In this document: positions 53,640 to 64,000 of the stretch, piece by piece
Position numbering within the stretch: position 1 is the first letter of the stretch
How the letters are laid out: each line of letters opens with the position of its first letter
Position numbers and translations under genes: made by a program
The notes under the pieces: model-generated
The model's database searches: none
The model's input: only the letters and a program-made list of their open reading frames with translations
Told to the model about the DNA's origin: nothing
From: Rutpela maculata
Taxonomy: Eukaryota > Arthropoda > Insecta > Coleoptera > Cerambycidae
Assembly (NCBI GenBank): GCA_936432065.2
Contig: OW386285.2
Coordinates: forward strand, 168,838,425-168,902,424
Length of the DNA stretch: 64,000 nt
Direction of reading: 5' to 3'

Positions 53640-55395
53640 AAACGTTAAACAAAATGTAATATGTGAAAACCTAAAGGCGGATGATTTTAATAATCACTTC
53701 ATTAGTGTTCCAAATTGCGTAATAGAAAAATTAAAATCCACCAAAGATGATAAAACGAATCCTAACATATATCTGAATAACATAAATTGTAACTTTAGGG
53801 AGGTAACTTTTGGAGAAGTGAGAGATGCTATTAATCAGCTGAAAAATAAAAATTCCACTGATATATTTGGCCTAAATTATAAAATGTTAAAAGCCGTCAA
53901 AAATTTATTGATTATACCATTGACAAAACTTTTTAACGGTATCTTAAAGGCATCTACATACCCAGAAATCTTCAAAATATCAAAAATTATACCGATATTT
54001 AAAACAGGAGATTTAACAGAACTAACAAACTATAGACCAATTGCACTTCTAAGTGTAGTCTCTAAAATATTAGAAATACTTCTAAAAAACCAAATTACTG
54101 ATTATTTTGAAAGGAACAAATTATTAAGCAATACGCAATGTGGATTTCGTAAACATAAGTCTACAGAAAAGGCTGTGATAGCTCTAGTTGAAAAAATTAC
54201 AAAAGGTTTTGAAAACAAGGAGTATGTTGGGACTATGTTTCGCGATTTGAGCAAAGCTTTCGACTGTATTTCGCATGAGCTACTCTTAAATAAACTTACC
54301 CAATACGGTTTTGTAAAGGAGAGCATTGATTTGATGGATGCTTACTTGAAAGACAGACAACAAAGTTGCTACTATAATCAGACATATTCTGAGAGGCAAA
54401 CTGTAAAACATGGTGTCCCGCAAGGTTCAGTTCTGGGACCTATACTGTTTCTTATATATATATAAATCTTCCCACTGCAATTCCCAGTACTGAATTTGTG
54501 CTTTTTGTTGATGATGCAGCCACCACAAATGTAAATAATAATTTAACTTCTCTGCTTACCAATATGGCTGAAAATAAGCATGTTGCAATTCAGTGGTTCT
54601 CCACAAACCAACTGTTATTAAATGATGCAAAGACCTACACAATGGTATTTACTAATAGAAATCTAAATAGGTATCAGAATTTAGAGTATGTAAAATTACT
54701 AGGAGTCTGTTTAGACTTTGGCTTAAAGTAGGAAGAACATGTAAATTTCGTAAGTAAAAAATTAAACAAACACCTGTATTTATTAAGGAAACTATACTTT
54801 TTACTGCCTCTGAATGCAATGAAAACATGCTATTTTTCTGTCTTCCACTCAGTGCTAAAATATTGTGTATTATCCTGGGGACACTCGCCTCACGGTAATA
54901 GAATCTTTAGAATTCAAAGGCAAGCAATTAGGGCACTGTCTGGACTAAATTATAGAGAGGAAGTGAGATTAAAATATATTGATCACGGTATACTTACTCT
55001 ACCTTGCATATACATACTGGAGTGCTTAGTCCATATAAAAAGTAATATAAATACATATACCATTCAAGCTGAAATTCACAACTACCCTACTAGACAAGGT
55101 AGCAATATACGAATTGATTTCACAAAATTAATGCACAGTCGAAATGCTTACAATTATTATGGCCCACTGTTCTACAACCAGCTTCCCCAACATATAAAAA
55201 TTTTAGATATGAAAAAATTCAAATCCATTATAAGAAATTTTCTAACCAGGAAAGCATTTCATAGTTTTAGTGAATATCTTGACACTGACTTTGAAGAAAT
55301 TGACAACTGATACAAAATATATTATGTCTCACTATGTGTGCATTCTAATCTAGTAAATTCTACATTTTAGTTTGTTATTATTTAATGTCTTTTAT
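53640..55395 (+). pseudogene. 5'-truncated LINE: reverse transcriptase and C-terminus
   Basis: Starts inside the linker before the polymerase (ADDFNNHFISVPNCVIEKLK) and continues through RT: SKIIPIFKTGDLTELTNYRP, QCGFRKHKSTEKAVIALVEK, DLSKAFDCISHELLLNKL, HGVPQGSVLGPILFLIYI. A frameshift at about 54464 follows, then the active-site box LFVDDAATT. An in-frame TAG at 54729-54731 precedes EEHVNFVSKKLNKHLYLLRK and SVLKYCVLSWGHSPHGNR. The C-terminus closes with TGA at 55310. The catalytic box reads FVDD where most LINEs have Y/FADD. It lies in Vps8 intron 4, sense orientation. Inactive. Confidence 0.87.
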
Positions 55396-55429
55396 TTATG
55401 TACGAGGGGTAGACCGCTGCCCAGATTTT

Positions 55430-55556
55430 GTACACCAGATTTCCATTTTGTCTCGATTTCCAATGATTTCCACCAGATTTCCATTGATTTCCAATGATTT
55501 CCGATGATTTCCAATGATTTCCAATGATTTCCAATAATTTCCATTGATTTCCAATG
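55430..55556. repeat. Minisatellite, 10-bp unit GATTTCCAAT, array 1
   Basis: About a dozen degenerate gatttccaat/gatttccatt units, bordered left by tgtacaccagatttcc and right by acgcatgcgcag. Translated on the minus strand it yields a periodic NHWKS(L/M)EI(I/T)G pattern (three units per ten residues), the cause of the frames at 55382-55828. Confidence 0.9.
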
Positions 55557-56037
55557 GAAACATACGCATGCGCAGGTATTTGAAATCTGGGTATAAGACT
55601 CAGATTTCGGAGTACAGATCTGTATGAAATTATATGAGAAGTCATACTTAAAATACAAAGCACAATATATACCGTTTTTTTCGGATAAAAAGTTATTAAC
55701 AATGACAGCAACAAATGCGGGGTTTTATGCTTTTTCGTCAATATCTCAAAATATGAATGAGATAGGTTAAAAATGTGCCTTTCACTTTCCATAGGGAAAA
55801 TTATAATTTTCTGTATAACTAAAAACACAGTCTTTTCACTTTTAATAATTGCGTAATGCAGTACTGATTCATATTTGCATCAATACTGGTTGTTTCCTGT
55901 TGAATGTGTAGTGTAGATCAATTCTATATACTTGAAATATCCAGAATATTAACGATGGTGCTTTGCTTTATTTAACGAATATTCTTTTTCTCAGAACTTG
56001 ACGATAGCAGCTGCAAGCCGATTGCAACAGCAAAAGA

Positions 56038-56315
56038 CATATTGTCCGATGGTACTGCGCTTTTAAACATTAACTTAAACGAATTTTTAAAAAAATCGTA
56101 CTATCCGAATCGCAAAAATCAAAAAAATTTTCTTTCAAGGTCACTGCGGCGGCAAAAATAACCATCCGATCGAGTTGCTATTTTAAACAAACTTAAACGA
56201 ATTAATAAAAAATTTTATATACGTACTACCAGGATTGCAAAAAACAAAAAACAAACTATTTTTTTTCAAGATCACTGCGGTGGCAAAAATAATCGTCCGA
56301 TCGGGTTGCGATTTA
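56038..56315 (+). repeat. Tandem repeat, ~120-131-bp units, 2.3 copies
   Basis: The unit core (tccgat.g, then taaacttaaacgaatt, cgtacta, tcaaggtcactgcgg) occurs with ccgat at 56046, 56166 and 56297. Confidence 0.75.
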
Positions 56316-56469
56316 GGAAATAGGTACACACAACTTTTTTTCACTACCCATTCTCTTTAAAAAATATTTACATGCATATTTAAAGCGACCACGCCTCGAC
56401 ATAAAATTGCAAAATCGGTCCTAGCGTAAATGTGGGGCGGGGGTAAGCCCCTAAAAACCAGAAAAAATA

Positions 56470-57120
56470 TGAAAAATTTTTTTCTCTTAAACGGCTCTAA
56501 CGATTCTATTTAAATTTAACACATAAATACTTTCTTGGTACCATTGGTTAGTACCAATGGTAGAAAGTATTTATTTTTCATATTGATGAAATGGCATGAC
56601 CAGTTACTCCAAAGAAATGCAGAGAGAGAGGTTGTGAGGGGGTAGTTAAGAAATTAATAATTTTTTTCTCTAAATCGGCTCTAACGATTTTGATCAAACT
56701 TGACACGTGGATACTTCCTCAGTAACAAGATGAGATAGTATAATCAGCTGCTCCAAGAGAATACAGGGAGGGCGATGCTGTGGGGGCAAAGTGTAAAGAA
56801 TTTAAAAAAAAATCTCTAAAACGGCTCACACAATTTTCATTAAATTTAACGCATAGATACACACTTAGTACCAATGTGAAATGACCTAACAGTTCCTCCT
56901 AGAAAATGTAGGGAGGGAGGTTGCGGAGGCAAGGTTTAAAGAATGAAACATTCTTTTCTCTAAAACTACTTCAACAATTTTGATTAAATTTGGCACTTGA
57001 ATACTCCCTCAGTACCAGTGTACGATAGTATAAACTAGTTGCTCTTAAAAAGTGCAAGCAGGAAGGCTGTGGAGGGTAAGGTTCAAAGTTTTTTTTTTTA
57101 AATCTCTAAAACTGCCCTTA
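56470..57120 (+). repeat. Tandem repeat, ~145-bp units, four to five copies
   Basis: The unit start (tctctaaaacggctctaacg) recurs at about 56490, 56675, 56821, 56964 and 57110. The first unit is ~40 bp longer because it contains a hairpin (aaatactttcttggtaccat paired with its complement, 56525-56574). Confidence 0.8.
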
Positions 57121-58164
57121 CTCCTAAATGGGAAAGTTTGTCCAAGTTGTGTTGGACCGATTTTTGGTAGAGAATTAAATTCTCTAACAAAATGGTCATA
57201 AAAGACGGTACAGTTTTGATAATTGAGCTTGTACCGACCAAAGTCTCAAAAATGGGGTTCCTAGGTACTTGCTTTTCATAATTTTTTAAAAATCTGGAAA
57301 AGGACACATGAAATTGTCTCAGATGATACCTAAGACCTGAAATCCTCAAAAACTATGACAATACAAAGAAGTTTATTTATGTAGTAACAACAACTGCTTA
57401 AACAGAAAATAAGACTGAAAAAACTGCTGTGCTATGAAAAGTGTTCTTTTAGAATTCATAGATGATCTGTGATTTTATTCAGACTTTCAATCACATTTTA
57501 AACGAACGAGAAAAGTCGTAAGGTTTCTATCAAAAAATAACAAAAAGTAAGCGCTTCGGTACATCATTTTCAAGATTTTGACGGCCGGTTCAAACTTATC
57601 TAAATATAGATACATAAACATTATTTTATAGAATTTTATGTTCACCAAAAAGTTCTAAAAGCTAATTTTCAAGATATTGACGAAAAAGCATAAAAATACT
57701 TTTTTTGTAGCTATTATCGTTAATAATTTTTTTATCCGGCCAAAAACCATACCTCACAATAAGTTTGGTACAGAGTCATAAAGCAATTCCATTTTTTATT
57801 ATGGCCCTTGTAAAGACTAATATGTTGTGTTTTATATATGCTTGCCCTTTAATAAATTCTGATAAAATGTGGGATTCCCTGAATACTGAATAAAATCTAT
57901 GACCCGGCTTTAGCATTACGTAAGAAAGGCTAATTTGTAAGAAATTTAAGTGATTATAAAGTGAAATTATTTCGATATTTCAGAGTTTTCACTAAACATT
58001 AAACTGGGCATTATAAGAGCCACACATTTATTATATTATACACGTAATTTGGTTGACAAAGAATAATTTATCGCCCTTTACCGCGGTACAATTCGCATTT
58101 GCTTCCACAAAAGAAAACCTGTCGCTGAGAATTCGTTATGAGCGCATGCGCAGTGCAATTGTTT

Positions 58165-58336
58165 TCAAATATATTTCCATTGATTTCCAGTGATTTCCAA
58201 TTGAATTCCAATGATTTCCTTTGATTTTCGTTGATTTCCATTGATTTCCAATGATTTTCAGTGATTTCCATTGATTTCCAGTGATTTCTATTGATTTCCG
58301 CTGATTTCCACTTGCGTGTACACCAGATTTCCACCT
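58165..58336. repeat. Minisatellite, 10-bp unit GATTTCCATT, array 2
   Basis: About sixteen degenerate units on the same strand as array 1. Here the border order is swapped: gcgcatgcgcag on the left and gtgtacaccagatttcc on the right. Confidence 0.9.
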
Positions 58337-58482
58337 CGTTTATGTATATATGTATGTATATATGACCAGGTACATGTTACTACTTTATGCTTTTTTTGAC
58401 AGATATGTGTTATCTTGTTTTATTACTACCACAGAAGACCTATACCAGAAGCGTCACTGTCGGAGGCACGTTCGATGTTTGG

Positions 58483-58650
58483 GTGCGTTTGCACGCATTC
58501 AGTAATTTTATCGAGTAGAGAGACGGTCCAGTAATTTAGTAATTGCTTTCCACTAAATTACTTGACTAAAACACGCTGTCCGCATTGGTCGAGTACTAAA
58601 TTACTAAGCGACTCGACTAAATTACTGAGTGCGTGCAAACACAACCTTTC
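58483..58650. mobile_element. Nested palindromic MITE, ~165 bp
   Basis: gtgcgtttgcacgcattcag at the left and ctgagtgcgtgcaaacac at the right are inverted, with internal taaattact / agtaattta repeats. It lies inside the left arm of the surrounding element and has no counterpart in its right arm. Confidence 0.75.
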
Positions 58651-58765
58651 ATTGGTAAATTGGGGTGACCTTCGGCCATCTTGTCGGTGGTATTGTCAAT
58701 CTATAAATCCGCACCTTTCTAAATTCACCACTGGACGCATTGGTAGATAAAATTCGAAGCTGATT

Positions 58766-59140
58766 TTGGCTTTGGTTTTCAAAATAGCCAATCATATAAT
58801 GTTACTGTTGTTGACTCATATCTACAACTGTGAGTTAATCGTTCCCGTGTTTTTTATATACTTATTTAAAATGTTTTTATATTGCATTGTATATAAGTAC
58901 ACCTATATTTTCATTAGTTTGTTCTTAATATGTCTTGTTTCTTATTATATGTTTTTTGTAGCCTTGTTTGTTTTACTTTTTTATGACATATTCATACTGT
59001 TTACTTACTATGTCTTTATCTTATTATATATATATTTTGCATTTTTACATTGTACTACATTTTTGACAAAACCAATACTGTTCCTTTATGTAACAAATTT
59101 ATGGTGAATAAAATGTATTCTATTCTATTCTATTCTATTG
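58766..59140 (+). repeat. LINE 3' UTR with (TATTC)n tail
   Basis: T-rich UTR ending gtgaataaaatg followed by tattctattctattctattc. A second LINE end with the same kind of tail (ccgaataaagatctattcta) closes at about 59358. The 113-codon hydrophobic frame here is low-complexity and not credible as a gene. Confidence 0.6.
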
Positions 59141-59359
59141 CTTACCGGTACGCTCCACCGGTGAATTTAGAAACCTGCGGATTTATAGGTTGACAATAAT
59201 ACCACCGACATATGACATATGCACATAAAATTCAATATTGGCGTGAAGGCCAGAGAGTTGTTTCTGGTATAGGTCTTCTGTGTTACTACATTCTTTGACA
59301 TGGTTACAACAATTTTATTGTTTACAACCGAATAAAGATCTATTCTATTCTATTCTATA

Positions 59360-59997
59360 AATATACAGTGTGACTCACTTAAAATGAAGATACCCTTATA
59401 ACTTTTTTATTTTGTTTCCGATTTGAATCAAATTTTACTCAAGTAACAAATTAGAATCTACTTATGACCAGAAAAACATTCGGCTGCTACAAAGGCAAAG
59501 CCACCTACGGTATCAAAATATGCTGAAAAAAATAAAACATTTTGAATGTTAGAAATTCTAAAAAATGCATCCGATCGGCGCCACAAACTTATATACACGA
59601 AAATTTGATTTGGTTATTGATGGGGGATTTCTCATACATAAGCTCATCTGGCAAAGGGGATCCTCAGTTTCCGCAATTTGTGGTGACTACATAATTGATT
59701 TTTTTTATTAATTATCGATTTTCGCTGGCGAATATCTCGTAAACTATAACACATAAGAAGAAAATGAATATAAATGTTCTTGTGGAAAATTTAATTACGT
59801 TTAATTTTAGATCACGTTTTTCCGTTTGACGCATCGTTTCCGAGTTATAAGCGAAGAATTGAAAAAAGGAACTTTTCTACCCCTCTCTCCCTCTGAAGCA
59901 GCGGGGCTAGGGGCAGGGACTTTTAATACATTTCTGTAGAGAAAAATTCTCCCCTCCTCAATGTTCTCTACAACTCTTTCATTGACTGGATTACTAG
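59360..59997 (-). repeat. Interspersed repeat, copy 2 (inverted relative to 53005)
   Basis: Longer copy of the family: the blocks shared with 53005-53345 occupy 59680-59997, and the remainder continues to agtgtgactcacttaaaatg near 59368. It contains a GC-rich island (59880-59920). Confidence 0.75.
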
Positions 59998-60614
59998 GAT
60001 GCTAGCAAATTACATATTTTTAAAAAATTGTAAATATCAGTAATGACAACAGATTTGTTATTATAAATCAAGAAAATTACATAAAACACAAATAGAATAA
60101 ATATAAATATTTAATAAACAGAAACTACCAGAACTTCACTGCAGATAGTAGACATGAATAGACTTGATACAGTAGCATAGTTAAAGTGACCATTCCTCCC
60201 AGATTAAGCGGGACAGTCTCGTTTTTCAAGGTACTGTCCCGCATTGGTTTTAAATTTCGTGTCCCCCCGCTCTTCAGTATTGAAACAACTTGAAATTTTT
60301 TTCCGTTATGTCCTGCATTAGCAAGACTCAAATATGGTACCCAAGTAGTAGATAATAATTTAATAGATTTATTTATTTCCAAAAAATTTGAGCATTTGAA
60401 TTTATGAAATAATGAAATAAATGAATTGAGACATTTCCACTGAAACTACCGAAATGATTTGTAAGAAGAGTAGTAGGGATCTTTTACTTGCCTAACATTT
60501 AATAGGCAAGTGACCGCCTGCTTTACATCCCCTCCGAAGGATGGTATATCCACTATGTAATCCTCATCTTTAAATTACATAGCTTCCGCGTATATGCTGA
60601 TATATATATACAAG
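59998..60614. other. Non-coding DNA before the last LINE
   Basis: The 85-codon minus-strand frame 60382-60125 contains gggacagtctcg/gtactgtcccgc repeat sequence and is probably transposon-derived. No gene is claimed. Confidence 0.35.
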
Positions 60615-60647
60615 CCGCTAGAAAGTGGGACGAGATCACTGTGTTTC

Positions 60648-60692
60648 ACCCATCCAAGTACTAACCGTGCTCCACGTTGCTTCACTGGAGTA
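60648..60692 (-). repeat. 5S rRNA-like segment, antisense, in LINE leader
   Basis: The minus-strand reading gaagcaacgtggagcacgg, ttagtacttggatgggtgaa matches the conserved 5S internal control region (A box, intermediate element, C box: agcagcgtcgggc, ggttagtacttggatggg). Flanking 5S sequence is not obvious, so it is not a 5S gene. Confidence 0.5.
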
Positions 60693-60714
60693 TCGAAATA
60701 CAATCACAGTCAAG

Positions 60715-61950
60715 ATGCCTCCACGCTCGTCCCAAAACAAGGCACTTAATTATCTATGCTTTAAATGTAGGATATTTTGTGAAAAATATACTGTTCAGAA
60801 GCATATGAGTAAGATTCCTAGGATTATCGATGTGGTATAGTGGTGGCAAGAGATATTGTAAAAGAGCCATGTTTCAATATGGCACCTCCAGAGTCAGATG
60901 TCATTATTGAAGATCCTAACAAAAAGTGTTATAAATGTTGCAAAAATAAGCAAAATACTAGTGCAGTGTGTGTAACATGTGGCAATGTGTACCATAGGTC
61001 CTGTCTACAAAGAATTATATCATCTGTGCTTCTGTGCAAGTTATCAGTGAAACAAGAATTATATGCTGTGAACCAATTAACCTATCACCAGTAAATGAAC
61101 AAGACACCAAACCTAAAACTCAAGCAAATTTCGAATTAGAAAATCTAAAACTGGAAAATGCAATGTTAAAACTAATTATACAAGAAACCCAAGAAAATAA
61201 ATTATTACATGAAAACAATAAAATTTTAAATGAAAATAAGAAACTCATTGAGGAAAAAATGGAAGACCTACAAAAACAATTAAAATACCTGAATGATAAA
61301 AAGAACATGAGCACAAAAAAATATGTAAATACAAATGGAAGTGTTTACAAACACTGTCGCCCTAGCACAGCTGATAGTAATCAAAAGGAACTTAATGAAA
61401 TACAAGATATTGATGTATCAAACCAAAATAACATAAACAATAATCCTGTATCGACTAAACAGGTGGAAGCTCATTCTGACAACTCTACTTCAAATATGCT
61501 TAACAATATTAACAAAAAACAGCTACACGGTGAGCTTGTTTCTATTACAAATGATAGAAATGATTCTGACTTTCAGGAAGTAATGTCAAAAAAAAGAATA
61601 AAACTCTTAAGAAAAATATAGGGAATGCAACTGTCTCAGATGATGGAAAGGATTCTGAATTTGTAGGGGTAAATAAAAAAATATGGCTTTATGTCAACAG
61701 AGTAAAAAGGCACATTACATGCGATGCAATCTTAAAGTATTTAAAGAAAAAAATCTAATACTAATTTTAAGGAGGATTTCTCGGTAAGAGAACTAGAAAC
61801 CAAAGAGCACCAAAATAAAGTATTTATGGTAGGAGCCCCACTAGATGCTAAGGATGATCTATATAGTGATAACTTTTGGCCTAAAAGCGTAGGCTTTAGA
61901 CGTTTCGATTTTAATAAATATCGCAACTACTTGAAAAAAAAATCAAAATA
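60715..61950 (+). pseudogene. LINE ORF1 with PHD-like zinc finger and coiled coil
   Basis: Starts MPPRSSQNKALNYLCFKCRI. After a frameshift near 60838 it shows KCYKCCKNKQNTSAVCVTCG, NVYHRSCLQRI and, after another shift near 61034, ETRIICCEP. The order C-x2-C, C-x2-C, H-x2-C, C fits a PHD finger. A coiled coil follows (NFELENLKLENAMLKLIIQE to LIEEKMEDLQKQLKYL). The C-terminal part after a stop at 61621 (IWLYVNRVKRHITCDAILKY, then VFMVGAPLDAKDDLYSDNFW, PKSVGFRRFDF) resembles the conserved end of ORF1 proteins of several insect LINEs. PHD-containing ORF1 proteins are known from CR1-group elements. Inactive. Confidence 0.75.
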
Positions 61951-62011
61951 ATGATTTTTTATAAACTCGGGACATGTAAATCACGATCATGGTAGTTTTT
62001 CCCTAAACTCA

Positions 62012-62800
62012 GTGTGTTTTATGCCTGAGGAGCAAGTCACAGTCTCGACTCAAACTATGAATTCTGATGTCGAGAGCATCACTATATGTCATCTAAATGT
62101 CAGAAGCGTGCGAAATAAAATATCTGAATTTGAGGTTCTTTTACACTCACTAGGATATCCCGAAGTCCTCTGTGTCACAGACACTCATTATTTGGAGGAG
62201 GAAATTAAGCATATAAACTTATACCCGTATTTTCTAGCAAACTTTTTCTGTCGTAACTCCAGTGGAGGCGGGGGTGTAGCTATATTTGTCAAGGACAGTC
62301 TTGATGCAATCGCAAGAGAGTGCAGTGTAAAAAAAGAAGAATCTTACTTCGAATATGCTCTAATCGAGATCAGCTTAAACATCAAAAATAAGATAAAAGT
62401 CGGGTGCATCTATAGAGCTCCCGATTACTCCAATTATAACAAATTCTTAAACTGTATGTGCGATCTCTTACATGTAGCTTTTAATACTAACACTATAAAC
62501 ATCATATGTGGTGACTTCAATATAAATCTAGATGATAAGTGTATTGATAGGCATGGTAGGGAATTTTCTAACTTAATTAGGTCATTCGAGCTCAATGTAT
62601 GCATAACTGAGCATACTCGTGTAACAAACAATTCAAAAACTATTATTGACAATATATTTTGTAATATTGATTCACTATTGTTGAATCCTACTGTCGTATG
62701 CTGTGATATCTCTGACCATTTTTTGCAGCATATTACTTATAACTTGAGAAAAAAGAGGTTCATCCTGAGATTAGGTTCAGAAGATCCTTTAATAATTTGA
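62012..62800 (+). pseudogene. LINE ORF2 endonuclease domain (APE type)
   Basis: ITICHLNVRSVRNKISEFEV (Asn), then CVTDTHYL where the catalytic Glu of T-E is replaced by Asp, GCIYRAPDYSNYN, NIICGDFNINLDDK (Asp/Asn), KTIIDNIFC and CCDISDHFLQH (terminal SDH). Nearly complete in one frame. The E-to-D change probably disables it. It probably began upstream of 62057 (ATG). Confidence 0.82.
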
Positions 62801-63870
62801 ATAATATAGCCATATTTAATCACTTATTTCTTGAAAAGTGGGATTTTTTGAACACTGATGTAAACAGTAACATTAAATTCGAACATTTCTATTATATATT
62901 TCTCAGGCTTATGGATTGTGCTTTCCCGCTTGAACCTGTCACTATCCATAAGAAGTCTGGCCCTAGTAAACCTTGGATTACCCAACAACTGATTGATGAG
63001 GGTAAATTTGTCACAGATGTATTCAAATTATATAAAGAAACTATGGACGAAAATGTCCTTATTCGTTCTTATTTCCTATTACAGCTCATGAAGTTCATTC
63101 AATATTAATGAAAATATCCAACAAGCATTCTGCGGGTTATGATGAGATACCCTGTTCGCGTCTAATCAAAGTCGCTGATCACATCACTAATTGTATTACC
63201 TCGCTTATTAATTTTTCATTCCAGGACGGTATGTTTCCAACACTTTAAAAAAAACGCTTATTGTCCCAATCTACAAAAAAGGTGATATATCACAGATCTC
63301 GAACTATAGAGGAATTGCCCTACTCTCAGCTCTCTCTAAATTATATGAAAATGCCTTTCATATTAGGCTTTCAAAATTCCTGGAAACAGAGAAAATCTTG
63401 TCAATTAATCAATTCGGTTTTAGGAGCAAATTATCAACTCAGGACGCGATTTTGGCAGTGTACAATTATATTCTGGCAGAATTTTGAATGTAAAAACAAA
63501 ATAGCGTGTATTCTATTTGATCTTTGCATTTGACACGGTCAACACTGATTTACTATTGAACAAACTTTATAATTATGGCATACGTGGACCCGCCCTACTT
63601 TGGCTCTCCTCTTATTTACAAGGTCGGAGCCAAGAAGTTATTTTGAGAACTAATAATGTCACTTACAAGTCACTGCCCAAAGCGATCCCAGGGGAGCGTA
63701 TTGGGCCCCCTCTTATTTCCTACTTTCATTAATGATATCTTCTCTTATTTCCCAGGTGGTTTTGTATCTCTCTTTGCAGATGATGCGTTAATAGCTGTGA
63801 GTTCGGACAATTTTAATGATCCGAGTAACACTGCAAACGATGTTATTCATATTATGATAAATTACTAATT
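62797..63870 (+). pseudogene. LINE ORF2 reverse transcriptase remnant
   Basis: Pieces in several frames: the linker NNIAIFNHLFLEKWDFLNTD, then KSGPSKPWITQQLIDE. A deletion at about 63105 follows, then KHSAGYDEIPCSRLIK, TLIVPIYKKGDISQISNYRG, QFGFRSKLSTQDAILAVYNY, AFDTVNTDLLLNKLYNYGIR, SVLGPLLFPTFINDIFSYF and the catalytic LFADDALIA near 63775. Homology fades at about 63870. Confidence 0.8.
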
Positions 63871-64000
63871 TTTAAATTGTGACAATTTTGTCTTATGATT
63901 GATTGTACGTTTGTATTTTTGTATTGAATTGTATTTTTGCTGTTTTATACTATATTTTATTATTCTTTCCTTTTTAACTACTGTTAAACCTGAAATTTTC
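63871..64000. other. Window end, T-rich non-coding sequence
   Basis: No recognisable LINE continuation after the RT fragment; possibly another 3' UTR. Confidence 0.4.

Larger units (their letters stand above)
55557..58164. repeat. Vps8 intron 4: tandem-repeat-rich block between two minisatellites
   Basis: No gene. atgctttttcgtcaatatct at about 55728 recurs inverted at about 57675 (agatattgacgaaaaagcat), and two tandem arrays lie between (56038-56315 and 56470-57120). The block may be one large non-autonomous element. Confidence 0.5.
58430..59290. mobile_element. Inverted-repeat element interrupted by a LINE 3' end
   Basis: The left arm (cacagaagacctataccaga at 58431; ggtattgtcaatctataaat at 58690) mirrors the right arm (ggtttataggttgacaat-like near 59180; tctggtataggtcttctgtg at 59263). 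Between them sits 58766-59140, a LINE 3' segment ending gaataaaatgtattctattc with a (TATTC)n tail. Confidence 0.7.
60615..63870 (+). mobile_element. Decayed LINE with PHD-type ORF1, EN and RT
   Basis: A non-LTR element in order: leader with a 5S-like segment, ORF1 (60715-61950), endonuclease (62012-62800), reverse transcriptase (about 62800-63870). Several frameshifts and at least one internal loss between endonuclease and polymerase. It may continue past the window. Confidence 0.8.

Noticed and set aside
55382..55828. 148-codon minus-strand frame with NHWKS repeats as a gene
   Set aside because: It is a translated 10-bp minisatellite; no start context or non-repetitive domain.
55981..56040. 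Vps8 exon 5 after ttctttttctcag
   Set aside because: The acceptor looks good, but the following frame does not continue the Vps8 propeller and leads into tandem repeats.
58766..59107. 113-codon hydrophobic membrane protein
   Set aside because: T-rich LINE 3' UTR followed by a (TATTC)n tail; low-complexity residues only.
60641..60692. Genuine 5S rRNA gene on the minus strand
   Set aside because: Only the internal control region resembles 5S; both ends of a 120-base 5S gene are missing.

Overview
The window is insect nuclear DNA: AT-rich, intron-containing, and saturated with nested transposable elements. I infer a large-genome insect, perhaps a beetle, but the species call is weak. Only two host genes are supported. 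ICA69 (islet cell autoantigen 1 / ICA1 homologue) lies on the minus strand. Its arfaptin-homology exon is at 44605-43758 and its C-terminal exon at 12021-11649. The two exons are phase-compatible, so they bracket an intron of about 31.7 kb. Vps8 (CORVET subunit) starts divergently at 52013 on the plus strand; its first four exons are visible, then an intron runs off the window.

Layout. 1-2524: a LINE 3' tail joined to a truncated Ty3/gypsy copy (A). 2525-11200: small DNA elements, hairpins, two copies of a repeat ending in ACTTCCACATCC, and a 2.04-kb Tc1/mariner-type transposon with ~350-bp inverted repeats. 11649-12021: last ICA69 exon. 12022-43757: the giant ICA69 intron. It holds a CR1-like LINE split by a near-complete 6.37-kb gypsy (B, 4-bp duplication, almost identical LTRs), a LINE RNase H scrap, a BEL/Pao pol on the minus strand broken by a ~4.3-kb inverted-repeat element that itself contains further elements, an R1/LOA-like LINE broken by a palindromic MITE, a transposase scrap, an inverted-repeat element carrying a cysteine-rich gene tail, and a ~2-kb foldback element. 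44606-52012: the spacer between the divergent genes, with nested MITEs at the ICA69 5' end and a third gypsy copy (C). 52013-52950: Vps8 exons 1-4. 52951-64000: repeats including a hAT-type MITE, a 5'-truncated LINE, minisatellites, and a decayed LINE whose ORF1 has a PHD-like finger.

No operons, CRISPR arrays or functional RNA genes were seen. The most novel leads are (i) a multicopy coding family, ending in a cysteine-rich domain, whose fragments sit inside two unrelated-looking inverted-repeat elements; (ii) gypsy copies A and C breaking within the same ~21-bp site, with A also a mosaic carrying an in-frame protease-integrase fusion; (iii) a tRNA-Cys-like SINE-type repeat family; and (iv) an antisense 5S-rRNA-like promoter segment in front of a LINE ORF1. 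All boundaries were read by eye; approximate ones are marked as such.
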